Under the pieces are notes generated by a model. That model was given only the letters and a program-made list of their open reading frames with translations, made no database searches and was not told the origin of the DNA. A program made the position numbers and the translations under genes. Of a stretch of DNA of 64,000 nt, positions 12,367 through 25,645 are shown piece by piece. The stretch is from Tanypteryx hageni (Eukaryota > Arthropoda > Insecta > Odonata > Petaluridae). Position 1 is the stretch's first letter. Every line of letters starts with the position of its first letter. Where the stretch lies: contig CM054115.1 of NCBI GenBank assembly GCA_028673005.1, forward strand, positions 190,286,370-190,350,369, written 5' to 3'.

Positions 12367-12505
12367 GTACTGTGCTCCAAATGCTGTAGTTCCAGAGCTC
12401 GCTTGGCATACATGGACCATTCTGAGGCAAGAGTATGCATGCCTTGTCACACAATCCTTCAGGAAGTAGCTGCTGCATCTGGAGGTCATTCACCTACAAG
12501 TGCAG
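12367..12505 (+). CDS. Sara: Sara exon 5, second half of FYVE finger
   Basis: 139 bases encoding VLCSKCCSSRARLAYM through ARVCMPCHTILQEV, which supplies the remaining zinc-binding Cys pairs and the RVC motif. Only 91 bases separate it from exon 4. It ends GCAG|gttagg in phase 1. Confidence 0.92.
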
Positions 12506-13478
12506 GTTAGGCTTCACCTTCTCTACCTTATTGTGTTGCAAATGCTTAATACAGCACGTATGGTGATCATGATTTTTCATTTTTATATCATGAAATTTCT
12601 TAACCCTTTCTTTGATTTGCAACTCTTTTGGTTGCCAGAATATGCTTTATGTTCTTCAAGCCCTTTCTTCTTGGGTTTATTCAGTATGCATTTAAAACTG
12701 CTCAGTTGTGTCATCATTTCTTGATTTAGTATTCGAGTCATATTTTGATAATTTTATTTATTTGCAATACTGTTATTCTATGGCAGTTGAGAGATTAGCG
12801 GATACCATTAGAAAGTATATGAAGAATAATTTTTTGTTGAGGAAGTATCTTGATGGTGAGACATTATAAATGATAAGTAAAAGGCATTTGGAATGAAAAT
12901 ACTGTATATATGTGAATATAAGATGAGGTTTTGTTCCAATTTTTATGACTGAAAAATCACTAATCATCTTATAATTGCATGGTGTGTAATAGTATGACTG
13001 ACAGAGGAGCAGAAGGCAGAGATAAGGCATGTTTACACTATGCCTCGGAACAGGACAGGCCAAGTTCTGGAGGGCTGAGATCAGTAAACACTCTCTGCAG
13101 ACGAAGTCCAATGTTTACATTTCCTCTCTTGATTCTGAGACTTCTCGTCCAGTTTCTGTTCAATCATGATAATCATGATGGAAGAAACCTCTTTCGGTGA
13201 TTGTTTCTAGTACTGGGGGCAAGCCCAAGAGCAAGTTCTGTGGCTTGTCACGTGATATTTTGTTTATTCAGTTTTCATAATCCAGTCCCAGGGCTGGGTT
13301 CATGGTCCACCGTCAAGATGGTTGGACTCGGGTTGGGAAACAGGGATTTTCTTAACTGCACGTGCATCCTCTGCCTTGTTCTTGAATTCACCACAATTCA
13401 CACCAGAACAGCTATCATTTGGGTGAATCCCATATTACCTGATGTTTCTTTTGCTGCAACTACGAGAAAATTTTCAGG
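12506..13478. other. Sara: Sara intron 5, proximal part
   Basis: AT-rich to 12970, then a GC-richer segment (12979-13478) that looks like inserted or pseudogene sequence leading into the MADF remnant. Its open frames (12979-13200, 13201-13512) have no recognisable domain. Confidence 0.45.
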
Positions 13479-13640
13479 ATGGAGTGGTCGAAAGATGCCA
13501 TGTGAAATTTAATCGATGAATGGAAGAAAAGGCCAGCCTTGAGGGATGTGAGGAGCCAACACTTTAAAAATAAGAATTTAAAGAACTTTTTAGATGAAAT
13601 AGCTATGGCATTTGGTGTTTCTTCTGAGAATATAAAACAT
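13479..13640 (+). pseudogene. MADF-domain remnant
   Basis: After a tttcag acceptor-like sequence, the frame from 13479 reads MEWSKDAM, a TGA stop, then NLIDEWKKRPALRDVRSQHF and LKNFLDEIAMAFGVSSE. The pattern LIxxWxxxPxLxDVxxxxxxxK fits the start of a MADF/Myb-SANT-like DNA-binding domain. MADF proteins accompany PIF/Harbinger transposons and are also common host factors in arthropods. The internal stop at 13503 makes it non-functional as read. Confidence 0.5.
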
Positions 13641-14237
13641 TTTTATTTTTTATTCTACGCATTTCTAATATTTACAACATCATATCTATGCTTCTATTGA
13701 ACAAAATTGGACAATTTTTTCTATGTGGCTTCTGTAATGATTATAAATGAAGGGTGTGTAAATGAAATTTTTATAAGATTTATGCAGTCTTGTAAAAAAT
13801 AAGAAATATAACATTTAATTTCAAATTTTCAGTCTCGACATGAAAAAGTTGACCTACAAGAAACTTTTCCCTATAAGGTTTAGAGGGGTAAATCCAGCAA
13901 ATAAAATGATAAAAAAAATTGATTAAAATCGGTCTACTAAAAGTGGAGGTTGACATGTAATTTTTAAAATTTTCCCAAATTTATCTTATATGACTATTAA
14001 TGTAAATATTTGCTATTACAAAAGCTGTAAAGAATATTATTCTCTACAACTTTTGTTTGAAACAATTTTTGTAGAGCATATTATTTAAGAGATATTTAAT
14101 TTATTTCCAAATTTTTCGTTTTTGTAAAATATATCTTTTAAACCTTCATAAATGCAAATTTTGGTTATTATAAAAATGGCAGAGAAATTTATTTTCTACG
14201 ACCTTTGTTTGAAGCATTTTTCCATAAAACGCATTAA

Positions 14238-17200
14238 GGGGCCATCCTTAAATGATGTCACAGCATTTTTGGGATTTTTGACCCCCCCCTCTGTCACAAA
14301 GTGTCACATACAGCTTCACCCCCCCTCCCATGTCACAAAACCTTGTCCTTTTTAATTTAGTCATATTGGCTATATAAAATTAATGATATGTCCAGACATA
14401 ATTTGTACAATGTTTCATCTGTTATTACATGAAAGAAATTCAATACATTCAAATAAAATTATTGCTTTTTATAAGTACATATTATAGATAATGAAATACT
14501 TAAATGCAGCAGATATTCCAATACAATACTAATTAATATAAAAATTACATGTATGTACTCTTTAAACAATGTCTGGCAACTCCAACAATGTATGAAGTTT
14601 ATGCTTTTATAACTTCCAGATTAACCCATCTCTATTTTTGTAACTTCACTAACTATGGAATACATTCATTAAAAGCAATAACAATTAATATAAATTTAAA
14701 AAATGGATATAAACAAAATGAAAAATTTGAACAACTTAGAAATTAAAATTCTTTCCATGGTGTTCGGAAAATCTCATCCATACTATAAATATGCATATTA
14801 TTTGAATCTCTATCATCTGTATTATATTTTATTTCATTCAAATCCAAATTTTCTTCATCAAGCCATTCTGCATATTGAACATTTTCCTGGTTTGTTATAA
14901 TAGCCATCATTTCACGCTGTCGTCTAGCAGCAATACGAATTGGCCTAACTCTTTCCTGAATTTGTGGCATGGTCTCTGTCTGCTTATGTATCTTATAGTG
15001 TTTCTGTAACATGACATTTGAAGCAAAATACAGATTGCAGGTATTGCATATTCGATTTCTTAATTCCTTTTGAATAGATGGGCAGTATAGATCATATGGC
15101 ATAATTTTGAAACTTTTGGCAGATCTTGGTAATATTTTTTCCAAATCAATACTACCTGCAATGAAAACAGATGGATACTTCAAATTAAGACCTTGCTCAT
15201 CTGTTGATAATGGAGCTTTTAAACCTTAATTTGTCTGTTTGATTGGAATTGGTGGAGGTAGGAATCGTTCCCTTAAAATACTGAAAATTGAGCTTCGAGG
15301 TGCTGAACAACAGTTTGTGTCTCTGCACTTCACAATCTGTGTAAAATATTGGTTAGTCCTCAAATGCTTTGATGACCAAACAGCATCTGCTGTCAACAAA
15401 TTTTCAGGATTAATCTCTGAATTTTCTGGACTTATATATTTGGCTACAGTTGGAAATCCATCAATTACCATTTGCCCCCATATTTCTGCCAATGTATTGC
15501 CACAATATTCAAAGGTTTCTTTTTCAAGGTCATCATTAATCGTTTTGCCTTGTGAATCAAGATGGCTTCCATAATGCTCATGAGGAAGAATAACTCCAGA
15601 CAGTTCCTTACTTAAAGGTGCCATCCTTCTCTCAACACGATTGAAAGATCTCCTGCCAGGTGCATTGGTTGCAATAAAAAGGGCATCTAAATTATATTTT
15701 AAAAAGTGATTGATTCCAACATCAATTACCTTCTGGTATCGAGGATTCTCATCAGGGCCACCATCCACAGTAAAAATTACCACCGGTTTTACTTCGTTCT
15801 GAAACCTTGTGATACTTTCAAATTCGGGTAACTTCAAAAGTATTTCAAAGTCAAATGCATGTGAAAATGCTGTTGAAGAAGAGTGCTTACCGGATATGAT
15901 AGCTATAAAGGTTGGGCCTGAATATCCTACTGCAGTTGGATCACCATTTCCATTTTTTTAAATTTCAATTCCAGCATAAACTGAAGGTATCAACTTATGT
16001 CTGGCAGCTACAACCCAATCATGATCAGGTAAACTTACTCGATACTCAACATGCATGACCAATGGAGATTGCTCCTTTGCTGCTGTTAAGCCAAGTGGCA
16101 CTCGAGCCTTATCATCTTGGCTCAAGAAGCATACTTCATTTGGTCCAAGAATTGAAGCAATTTCTTCCAAATGATTAATAGTTACTCTGCAAAATTGCCC
16201 ATCAACATGTTGGAAGTGTGCATCATTTTGAGCTTTCATGAGCTTGACTGGGACAGTGATAACATGCCGTTTCCCTTCTAAAGATGAACTGCGTTTAGGA
16301 AGTAAGCGAACATAAACGCCATTTCGACTTATATTAAAGCCGATCTTATTTAATTCTTCAGTAAGCTCATCCAAAGTTTTGATACCTCTCAAAGAATCTT
16401 CATTTCGTCGTTCATGTGATACAGAACCATGGATAGCTATATTAATAATAGCTTTTAACAACTCTGGCTGATCCAGTTGAACTCTTGGTCTACCTACTGT
16501 GTCTCACTTCTTTAAAACTTCTTTAGTTTTTGGATTCTTTTCACAAATTTCTTCTAGTTTTCTTTTTCTTTCATCTCTTGATTTTTTCTGTCGTTGTTGG
16601 TCAGATGTTTTTATTTTAAGCTCTCTTTCGAGTTCTCTTTTCTTTTTCTCATTTTTCGAGTTGTTCATTAGTAAGTTGTCCACAACTCTTTCTTTTATAA
16701 AGTCCTACTAAATCACTGTTTATTATATCTATTTTTTTCTTAGTTCATCTTGTACTTTTGTTTTTGGTTTATTGACAATATCTACAATGCAAGATGTAGA
16801 AGATTGTTCTTTAGGAATACTAGTTGATTTCTCAGGAACTACACTTTGAACTTTTTTCTCCAAAGTAGTGATATTTGATACTCTCGATTGTTTTTCCAAA
16901 AAGCATAATAAAGTTCTTTTATTTTTCACTGCTAAAGCTTCATTTTCTTTAATGATGGAGGTCACTATTGATGGTAAATTCTGCATTTTTTTAATACGAT
17001 TCCAAATTTTTACAGTTTCTTGCTGCACATCCTTTGGTTTCTTTGATGGTTTTGCCTTTAAGTATGACTTAAATAATGATTGAAATAGTTCACCTTTATC
17101 CATTCTGTAAATAAGAGGATAATTATTTTATATTTACATAAATATAGATATTGTACAAATCAAATCCATAATATTTAAAAGCCTTAAAAAGAATAAGCTC

Positions 17201-18123
17201 TTATTATTTTCCTTATTTTAATTCCAATGAAAAGTACGATTTAAATACTAGATCCATTCACATATTTTATTAAGTATTTAACTCAAAAAAATTCAGTTAT
17301 CATTTAATACATGCAAGTATATATACCTGATTTTCTTGTTAAAAATATTCTAGTATTTGAATAAAACAGCAGTTTTTTAATTACATTCTGAAATACAAAA
17401 ATAAATATTTAATTTTAAATTATAAACTAATATGTTTATACTGATGACTTGCCAATATTTTAATAGCAAGTTCTCTAAAATATTTTTTTCTTGTCCAAAA
17501 ACGAAAAATAACTAAAAGCATTATTTTAGAAAAATTATTGTATAAATAATGTTTACAAAACATTCTCTTTGAAAAATTAACAAATGATTATTATTTTAGT
17601 TCTATTATAATTAAGAATGTCTTCATTTCATGACTAAAACTTACCAAGACTTTTTACGGTAGGCAATTAAAAATAGTAACTAACATTCACATGGCTTGGT
17701 TTTAGCCACTTTACTGTAAATGAATATGATACAATAACAGTCAAGGAGACTAGAACATAGAGGAGGACTAGAACACCAACACAATAACAACTTAAGCTGA
17801 TAATTAAGTATACAGCCTATTATAATAGTTATTGGAGTTTTTCTGTGAGGTTTAGTTTTGCATTATATTTTTCAACTGTTATTTACAAGTTTCCACCAGA
17901 GGGCCAGTGGCAGGAAAGACGAGTAAAACAGAGAATAAATAAAAGTTAGTGAATGTCACTTCAAGAAAATTAAGGAAATAAAGCACAAGATCTTGGCAAA
18001 AATCTTTACTTATTTGTGACATCACATTGTTTTACATATACTCCCCCCCCCTTGTCACAAAATGTCACATATTCCCAGACCCCCCCCTCCCCCTTAAGCG
18101 TGACATCATTTAAGGATGGCCCC
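14238..18123 (-). mobile_element. 3.9-kb TIR DNA transposon, superfamily not recognised
   Basis: The ends are a near-perfect inverted repeat: GGGGCCATCCTTAAATGATG at 14238 and its complement ending at 18123, followed inward by GTCAC and TGTCACAAA-type subterminal motifs and C-runs on both sides. TAA flanks both ends (14235-14237 and 18124-18126), consistent with a 3-bp target duplication of the PIF/Harbinger kind, though TTAA/CTAA flanks leave other readings open. It carries a minus-strand transposase-like gene (17103 to 14743). The stretch 17104-18030 is AT-rich without a gene. It sits in Sara intron 5. Confidence 0.8.
14743..17103 (-). pseudogene. Transposase-like gene of the 14.2-18.1 kb element, interrupted
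   Basis: Read from 17103 down. An N-terminal segment (17103-16729) has KDVQQETVKIWNRIK and a Lys-rich coil. A stop- and shift-containing stretch (16728-16462) reads as a basic coil, then GRPRVQLDQPELLKAI. One continuous frame from 16461 to 14743 follows, broken only by TAA at about 15958 and 15226. Candidate acidic catalytic positions are LSQDDKARVPLG, VDGGPDENPRYQ and NTLAEIW. Also seen are GYSGPTFIAI, NAPGRRSFNRVERRMAP and HYGSHLDSQG. A classical C2H2 finger lies at the C-terminus (CNTC, 12 residues, HYKIH). I infer a DDE/DDD-type nuclease but cannot name the superfamily. Homologues seem likely in other arthropods and cnidarians. Confidence 0.65.
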
Positions 18124-18599
18124 TAAGGAGATATTCCATTTAATCGTAATTTACAACTATTGCAACACTGTTATCGGCACTGGTATTGCTAGAGAGAAGA
18201 GCAGCTATACTAATATCTTAAAAATAAATAAATTACGATTTTAGGAATGCATCTCCAGAAGTACTATACGAAAATGACCTCGCATAATGCTGATTCAGTT
18301 AACGCTCTCGTTTTCAGGAATTCAGCCCCAGAGTTAAATGGGATATGACTGTATAGACGCTTGCTGAGTCAATTATCTTCATTGTATCATCTAAGTTGCA
18401 TCTCCTGCATATGTATGGAACTTCTTAGCTGGCTTCATACATAGTAAGGTTGAATAGGCAAAAGATTTTATACCAACATACGTAATTTGATCCTGTCACA
18501 ATATCATAGTATGTTGACTGAAGACAAAGTGAATGATCTATGACTGTAGTAAATTTCATGTGAATTAGTCTTTGTGATTGTTAATTATCCAGTTTTACA

Positions 18600-20114
18600 T
18601 AAAAATATGGGTGAACACATTGAGAAGAGAGGTTCTACACCTTCACAAATATTGAAAACATTGCATAATATTTATGACGCAAACTTTCAACTTTTAATGG
18701 TGAAATAGGCTGATGAAACTAACAATTGTGCAGCAGCAAGAAGGTTTGGTGTCACTGAGGTGAATGTGCAGCGGTGGAAAAAATCGCAGGAAATGCTCAA
18801 GTGTGCAACTTCAAATTAGAAAGCATTTCTTGAGCCTAAGGAAGGACATCATAAAAATTTAGAGGAGCAGTTAATAACATTTGTGCATGAAAAGCGCAAC
18901 AGTGAACTGCCAGTCTCACGGGAGGGTATACAAATGAAGGCACTAGAATTGGCGTCGACGTTGAAGGTTTCATGGCAGAAATTCAAGGCAAGTGTGGGGT
19001 GGATCACCTGGTTTTTGCGGTGGAATGGCTTATCTCTGCGGCAAAGAACATCGTTAGCGCAAAGACTTTCCGCATATTTCTGAGAAAATCATTGAATATC
19101 AGCATTATATTATTCGTTTACTGCGTGGACATAGCTATCCCGTAGGCCAAATGGAGAATGCAGATGAAACAGCTGTGTTTTTCGATATGCCAACTAACAC
19201 TACAGTTGATAACAAAGGGACAAAGTCAGTGATAGTTAAAACCACTGGAAATGAAAAACTAAGGATAACAGTAATGCTATCGGTATTAGCTGATGGGGCA
19301 AAACTGCCACCCTTCATAATATTCAAGAGGAAGAATCTACCAAAAGAAAAACTACTCCCTGATATCATTTACAGATGCAATGAAAAAGGCTGGATGACTA
19401 GTGATTTGATGATTCAGTGACTGAGTGAAGTTTGGGATAAACGGCCTGGTGCTCTTTTAAAGATGAGATCAATGCTAGTTCTTGATGGTTTTTGAGGACA
19501 TCTTACGGATGATGTGAAATCCAAAATATCACACCTCAACACTGATCTGGTGGTCATACCAGGCTTGACCTTCCAACTACAAGTGCTCAACATGGTCGTC
19601 AATAAGTCCTTTAAAGATCACCTGCAGCGCCTTTATGGGGAATGGTTGCTGTCAGGGAATTGTCCTCTGACTCCAGCAGGTAAAATGATAAACCAACAGA
19701 TGCTCTACTGGGAAAATGGATTAAGACTGCATGGGACAGAATCTCACCAGCATCAACAGTCCATGGATTTAAGAAGTGTTGTGTTTCTGACAGTTTGGAT
19801 GGATCAGAAGATGACATTCTGTGGCCGGAAGAAGATGATGCAGCTATTGGAGATTCCTCCAGTTGTGAAAGTGAAAATAACAATTTAAATGTGCTAATGA
19901 GTAATAACTTGCAGGAGAAATTTTAATGTTCCAAAATATTCAATTGAAAATTCCAATCAAAATTGCTTATTTTAATTGGTTCAATGTTTATTTCTCAATG
20001 GTATAATAAACCTCTGTCATTGTGAGCATAATAAATTTTTTCCCTTTCATTAGGAGTTAAAAATGGGGGGTCGTCTTATAATCAAATTCGTCTTATATTC
20101 GGGTATATACGGTA
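18600..20114 (+). mobile_element. pogo-type element, right end preserved
   Basis: The right terminus ends cgtcttatattcgggtat then atacggta at 20114. It contains two gtcttat motifs, and the reverse complement is TACCGTATATACCCGAATAT, matching the other TACCGTA-type ends in this window. The left TIR was not found before 18600, so the element seems truncated there. Confidence 0.6.
18607..19890 (+). pseudogene. pogo-type transposase relic (Brinker HTH, CENP-B HTH, DDE)
   Basis: The frame is broken but clear: MGEHIEKRG, an HTH of the Brinker/POGK kind (NNCAAARRFGVTEVNVQRWK), a CENP-B-type HTH segment (FVHEKRNSELPVSREGIQMK), then the DDE core. In that core are NADETAVFFDMP (first Asp), RITVMLSVLADGAKLPPFII, MLVLDGF with a TGA where Lys is expected (second Asp), and VVNKSFKDHL near the third. 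Stops and frameshifts show it is dead. Brinker-HTH pogo elements gave rise to host genes such as POGK. It sits next to, and to the right of, the 3.9-kb transposon in Sara intron 5. Confidence 0.8.
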
Positions 20115-20225
20115 AATAGAAGTTAATAGAGGTATTGAGATTTACTGTATGTATTTGACTTTGTTGAATAAATATTTCACCAAATGTTATCTATATTAGT
20201 GTAATTGCCGATCAAAAATTGTAGA

Positions 20226-20374
20226 CAGGGCTCAAAATATTCAGCCAAAACCTGCTCACCACTAGAGAAAAATCCACTCGCCCATTTCTTAGTGGATTAG
20301 GCTAAAAATCTACTTGCTACCTTCCTTCTTTAACTTGCCCATGGCAAGTTGGTGGGCGTGTTTCTGGAGCCCTG
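20226..20374. mobile_element. hAT-type miniature element
   Basis: 149 bases bounded by CAGGGCTC and its near complement GGAGCCCTG. Flanks ATTGTAGA and ATTGCAGG match at 6 of 8 positions, consistent with a decayed 8-bp target duplication. Confidence 0.6.
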
Positions 20375-22013
20375 ATTGCAGGTGTGCATGAATCAAGTAT
20401 TAAATAAAAATAAAGTTTTTTAAATGAAATCGCACGTTGTATGCACTAAAAAGTAATAAAATAAATATGAAATTGATGCAATTGAATTTTCCAGAAAGTA
20501 ACAAGATGATCCAAACGGAACTTACGATGCCTACTTTCCTTCTTAAATTAAATGTGGTACAGCAATTACTTATATTGACTTTAATAACTTTAAAATCACA
20601 GCGGATGAGTTGCTCTTTGTCTTCCTAAATTTCATAATTTAGAATTATAAAATATTACAAATACATTCGAATCAAAAACTAAATTGATCACGCATATTTG
20701 TGGCAAAAATAACACGTATGTGTAATAGACTAAACCAAATTCGAGTACAACAATAGTCGTTGCAATGGCAACACTCTAAATGAGTGATGAAAAACTTCAA
20801 AAATGCCGGTATTCAGGCGATATTCAAAGAAATATGATCGATAAACAACATTCTACAATAACAATTAGAATCTCCATTCCTTTCTTCAGATAATAGTACA
20901 AATCCTGCTTCGATATTACAATTCTAAGGTATTTTAATGTGCAAGAGAGAATTTTCCTGCACAATGGTTTTCAGATTTACCATGTAAATCAAATGGGAAT
21001 GATAGCTCCTGGAATCGAATTCGAGACTATCAATCTTCACCACATAAGCTATCCTCTGGAGCTCGGCCCCTGTAGCAAGAGATTTTCGCCAAGTGTCATG
21101 AAAATCAGTCTATTTGTTCAAAAGTTAATAGGAGGGACGGGGAGACAAACAGAAACAATGAAGAAACTATAAGCCTATTTCCATTCTGGAAAGTAGGCTA
21201 AAAATGGTTTTGGCATATAAAAGTTATGGCAAAGATATGTAAGTGATGATTTGTTTTTTAAAGATTATACCAAAACTTTTATATGCCCAAAACTATTTTT
21301 ACTTTCTGAATTTCATATTAATTTTCTATTTTTTAGCATACATGAAGAGAGGTTTCATTAAAAAAATTATATAATTTTATTTTCTGTGTTTAGTCAAAGA
21401 TTAAAAGCCTACTCAGCTTTTGCAGAAAATGTTCCCAAAGACCTTTAAAAATTCATCTGTTTAAATCTCTACATCTGGCTTTGGAACACCCATTAACACA
21501 ATATCAATGAATAATTGAATTATTTATTTATTTTTGTTTCTATCCTATTGTTTATTGTTTCCAAGGTATTGTTTAAAATTTAAAATACATAGCATAAAAT
21601 TTTCATGAATATATGGAGAGATACAATGTGAAATTGTAATCCCAATCAGTCATAAGGCAATTAAGTTAAATCAGCAACAATGAAAACAACGTTGACAATG
21701 AAAAATTTTCCACAACAATACATCAAACTTTTGCTTTAAAAACTAATTTGTCGACCAATGCAATGCTTATTTGAAAATAGATGCAGGAAAATGGACTTTT
21801 GTTCTTTTAGACATTCTTTGTTTCAAGTTCTGAATTTTTACGGTGAACCTAAGTAATTTTAATATACAAATTAAAAATATACTGCAACCCTTCCTGTGCT
21901 ACCCGAATAAAGGAAAGAAGAGTTCAAGGAATTTAACCCGGTTCACTATTTTATGTGAAAATCACATATCTGTATGAAGGACAAAAATGAAATATTCATT
22001 TTAAACAATAAAC
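20375..22013. other. Intron 5 sequence with unassigned repeats
   Basis: An inverted pair (ttttggcatataaaagtt near 21212 and aacttttatatgcccaaaa near 21274) and a segment with aaaatcagtctatttgttca (21103-21122) followed by gggagacaaacag, which resembles the tail of dispersed elements in many invertebrates. No gene is seen. Confidence 0.4.
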
Positions 22014-22906
22014 TACCGTATATACTCGTGTATAGTTCGACTCCGTGAATAGTTCGACCTCCGATTTCTCGGCGAAAGAATTAGATTTTTTCATATATCT
22101 CGTGTATAATTCGACCCTAGCTTTCTACTTACTCTTTTTCCCTAGATTTGCATCAGGATCGACATTTTTCGTTTCGATATCTCGAAGCTCGCAATCGAGG
22201 TATATATAACGATCTTGGTTTTCAAGAGCTTTTTGTATCATAATAATACTATACTAATAATAAACTGTAAACATCGTAAACCTATTGCACGATCTTGAGA
22301 AGAAAAATATTTATTACTTTTAACTACGAGATGTGACATACGAATGGCGGCAGAATTTCTAGCAAATAGACGAAAATTAAGCTTATATAACGAAAATTAA
22401 GAGACGCATATTACTCGTAAAACCTTTAATAAAATTTATGAATGATAGTTGAACAAGATGAAATAAACTCATTTTAACTCTTCAGCTTTGTGACTTTATA
22501 CATTGATATCATCATTTGGAATTATAACTATAACCCACCACAGAACGTATAGAAAAATAATGAAAAATACTACTGGGTCGCAATCAAATCAGAATTTCGA
22601 GATAATACAGGACAGGTATATAAGTCTTCGAAAAAGAAAAAAAATGAAAAACACAACATAGTGCTAATGAAAATCGATAAAATTAAAGCTAAATAGGAAG
22701 TTTTGGAGCTATATCATAGAAGTTAAGTCAGCAAGGTGGGTGACCAAAAAATATCTTGATTTTTATTATGATATTTTTAAAAAGATAATTTTTTAGATCC
22801 AAGATTTTAAACCCTCAAAAGAATTACTCGTGTATAGTTCGACCCCCAATTTCTTGCGCAAAAATTTGGTCTTAAAAACTCGAACTATACACAAGTATAT
22901 ACGGTA
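22014..22906. mobile_element. TIR element with repeated TATAGTTCGAC subterminal motifs
   Basis: 893 bases. Left end TACCGTATATACTCGTGTAT, right end complement TACCGTATATACTTGTGTAT, with TA at both ends as in Tc1/mariner-superfamily insertions. Variants of (G)TATA(G/A)TTCGAC occur at about 22031, 22049, 22110, 22833 and, inverted, 22880. No transposase is seen. Confidence 0.85.
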
Positions 22907-22925
22907 CTTAAATTTTTTAGATCAT

Positions 22926-25293
22926 TGCAGTGAAAACTTACTTTAGCGCAAGGGATGTGTTCCGTAAATCTATATACTGAAGGAATTTGCCGCTAAATGA
23001 ACAGTTTATGCTGTGGTACTTAAACCAATTGCTTTTTACTTGTCAGAAATTTTGTCATTCTTATATACCATTGTAAAGCTGTTTTTAAATTAAATAAGCA
23101 AAAGATGTACAATACATTACTATTATTGAAAGTAATGTTAGTTTATTAATAATATTTATTATTACAGTAAAAGATCGTTTTTCTGAAGATTCAAATAACT
23201 AAAACATCCAAACACAGAAAAAATATGATGCCAAGGGAATATTAAATTTTCAATAGTGTACCGATTTATTTTCTAATCAGTTGTAATTAATAATTCGAAA
23301 ATTATTTAAAGCATATCTCACACTAAGTAGTTGCAGCCTCTTCTCGTTGTTCAACACTTTATCAGAAGAAAATAACAGATTTTGTAAAAAAGGACTAATT
23401 TATAAATGTGTAAATTATAATATTCTGTCAATTTTCGTCTGAATAAATAAAACTTTTTCTTATGACTATTTTTTACATCCTGTTCAGATTAACTGAAATT
23501 TTGGATTACCAAGGTTTTCCTTCCTTCCTTCATCCTTGATTATCCTCTTTCATCTGTTTTCTAAATGTTGCACGCACACGAAAGGAAATTTAATATATTT
23601 TTGTATTTATGATAGATATTAGTTACTTCAGTTAGTATGAAGATTGTTTTTGTTGACAATTAAATAACAATGCAAGAAATTGCCCAAGTTCAAAGTAAAT
23701 TAAGACTTCATTTGATTTTAATGATAAGCAGAAAGTTTGTTTAATTTTTGTCTATAGTCAAGTGGTACCCCTGATTGGGTTATGTGAACCATTTATGTCC
23801 TTTTCTAATTGCCTTTGCCCTGAAGTCCTTAATACCGAACGCCATGAAAATCCCTTTGATCGAAGCCGAGAATGAACTTGCGTATGGACAGATGGAAAGA
23901 AGCCAATAGGCACTTATGCCTGGAAGTGAAATGTGCAAAAAAATAAACTGCGTTTAATTCACTGGTATTATCGTTTATTTTTGCCATATCTTGGTAAAAA
24001 CACTTTTTTGTTTGACGTGCTGTTTACGGCTTGAGACGTTCATTATTTGAAAATATCTATTATTCTAAATGATCCAGCTTCCGTCCATTTTGGATAAACA
24101 ATCTTCTACTGTATTACTAATGATTAATTTAAATTATCTTTCTGCTATTTGCTGTTAAATTTTATTTGGTGCTGGAAATGAAGCAAAATAACTATGGTGC
24201 ATCATAATTGAATTAATGACATCAAAACTGAAGACCTTGGATGGTTATCAGCCAGCACAAATGAAAACAAATTTTAAAAAAATTGTAACAGTAGATTACA
24301 AAAGCACTTTTTTAGAATCTTCATGTAAAATTTTGGAATGCTTAACGTTTATGCATTTTTCAACCAACTTCAGATTTATCTATCAAACTGTGTTATTATA
24401 ATGTAACGTATTTTCATTAGAGCAAAGCATTTATAACAAAAGGTAAAATCCAAAATCGATTAAAAGTTATTAAAAACATACCTCACCTCAGTTAAGCAGT
24501 TTCAATATGATATTCATCCATTTTCTTAAGTAAACAATGCATTTGCACTTTGCTTTTATTGTTGTAACAACGTAATAAAACGAAACTTTACCATAGTAGT
24601 TTTCTTGAAATTCTGCAAAAAGGCAAAGGGAAGAACAAACACTCCAAAATCAATAGGGCTCATGTCTGTCACTATCTAAAACTACCCTGAAAATCTTAGT
24701 TTCCAAGTTTTGCTCGTTACTTCAGAATTTTGCTCATGGGCGGACAAAGTGAAAACATTACCGATTTTTTTTAAGCACTAACAAAAATGGAACAGGTATA
24801 TTATTACGTAAATTTAACATAAGTACCAACAGCAAAATAACATAAGAATAACATGAATATTAATTTAGGAAGGTTAAAATTAAGTCATGAACGTAACCTA
24901 ACCCACTTCCAAGCAAAAACCTACCCAAAGCGAATCTATACCTAACCATCCAAACAGTAGCATTAACAAGTGTAAAATTTCCAATGTTTGTGTCACTGCA
25001 AAAGACCATAGAATCGTGGCAAACCAGTGTAAAAACATAATAAAAGTGACAGGTGAAATAGACAGAAATAAACCTAATAAACATATAATAACAACAAATT
25101 TGTCTTTAATTAGTGTATAATACATAATCAAGTATTATTGGAACAAAGAAATGATGATAGATAAGAAAGAAGTTGGCACTCTATTAACAGACCGTAGCCA
25201 TTTAAAAACTTTATTTCCTAAATAAAAATTGAGATGCCAATTACGTTATATCGAAAATGTGCTAAACGAACATGCACTAAATGAGGCATGACT
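22926..25293. mobile_element. Possible Tigger-like element (weak)
   Basis: A left sequence cagtgaaaacttactttagc and a right complement cagtcatgcctcatttagtg share a CAGT start and TTTAG. Such ends occur in Tigger-type elements, but the match is only about 60 percent and no transposase is seen between them. Confidence 0.25.
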
Positions 25294-25645
25294 GGATCTA
25301 AATTTTGAATTCCAAATTTTTAAATTTGTCTTTGTAAACAAAGCAGAAAAATATGAGTGCTCAATTAGTGACTACACATGGGCAATTGCCATAACTGTTA
25401 TCAGATTGGGTGTATTTCAACTTAATTGTTGCCATCAGAGGTAATTCATCTATGTTTGGTTCTAGTACAAACTTAAACAAATCAGCAATTGGCCAATTAC
25501 GAATGATGATGACCAAGTGGTTGTAAAGACTTGTACGTATGGCTATCTAAACTGTTTTAAGGCTAACTGTATCATCTGTGTGATTTTATCAAGAAGAAAA
25601 AGCAATCCAAACTATGCAAGTGTCAAATGTTTTTACATTCCATAG

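Noticed and set aside
24860..25131. Two overlapping minus-strand frames with hydrophobic stretches
   Set aside because: They look like membrane segments only because the sequence is AT-rich; no family features, and they lie in a likely transposon remnant.
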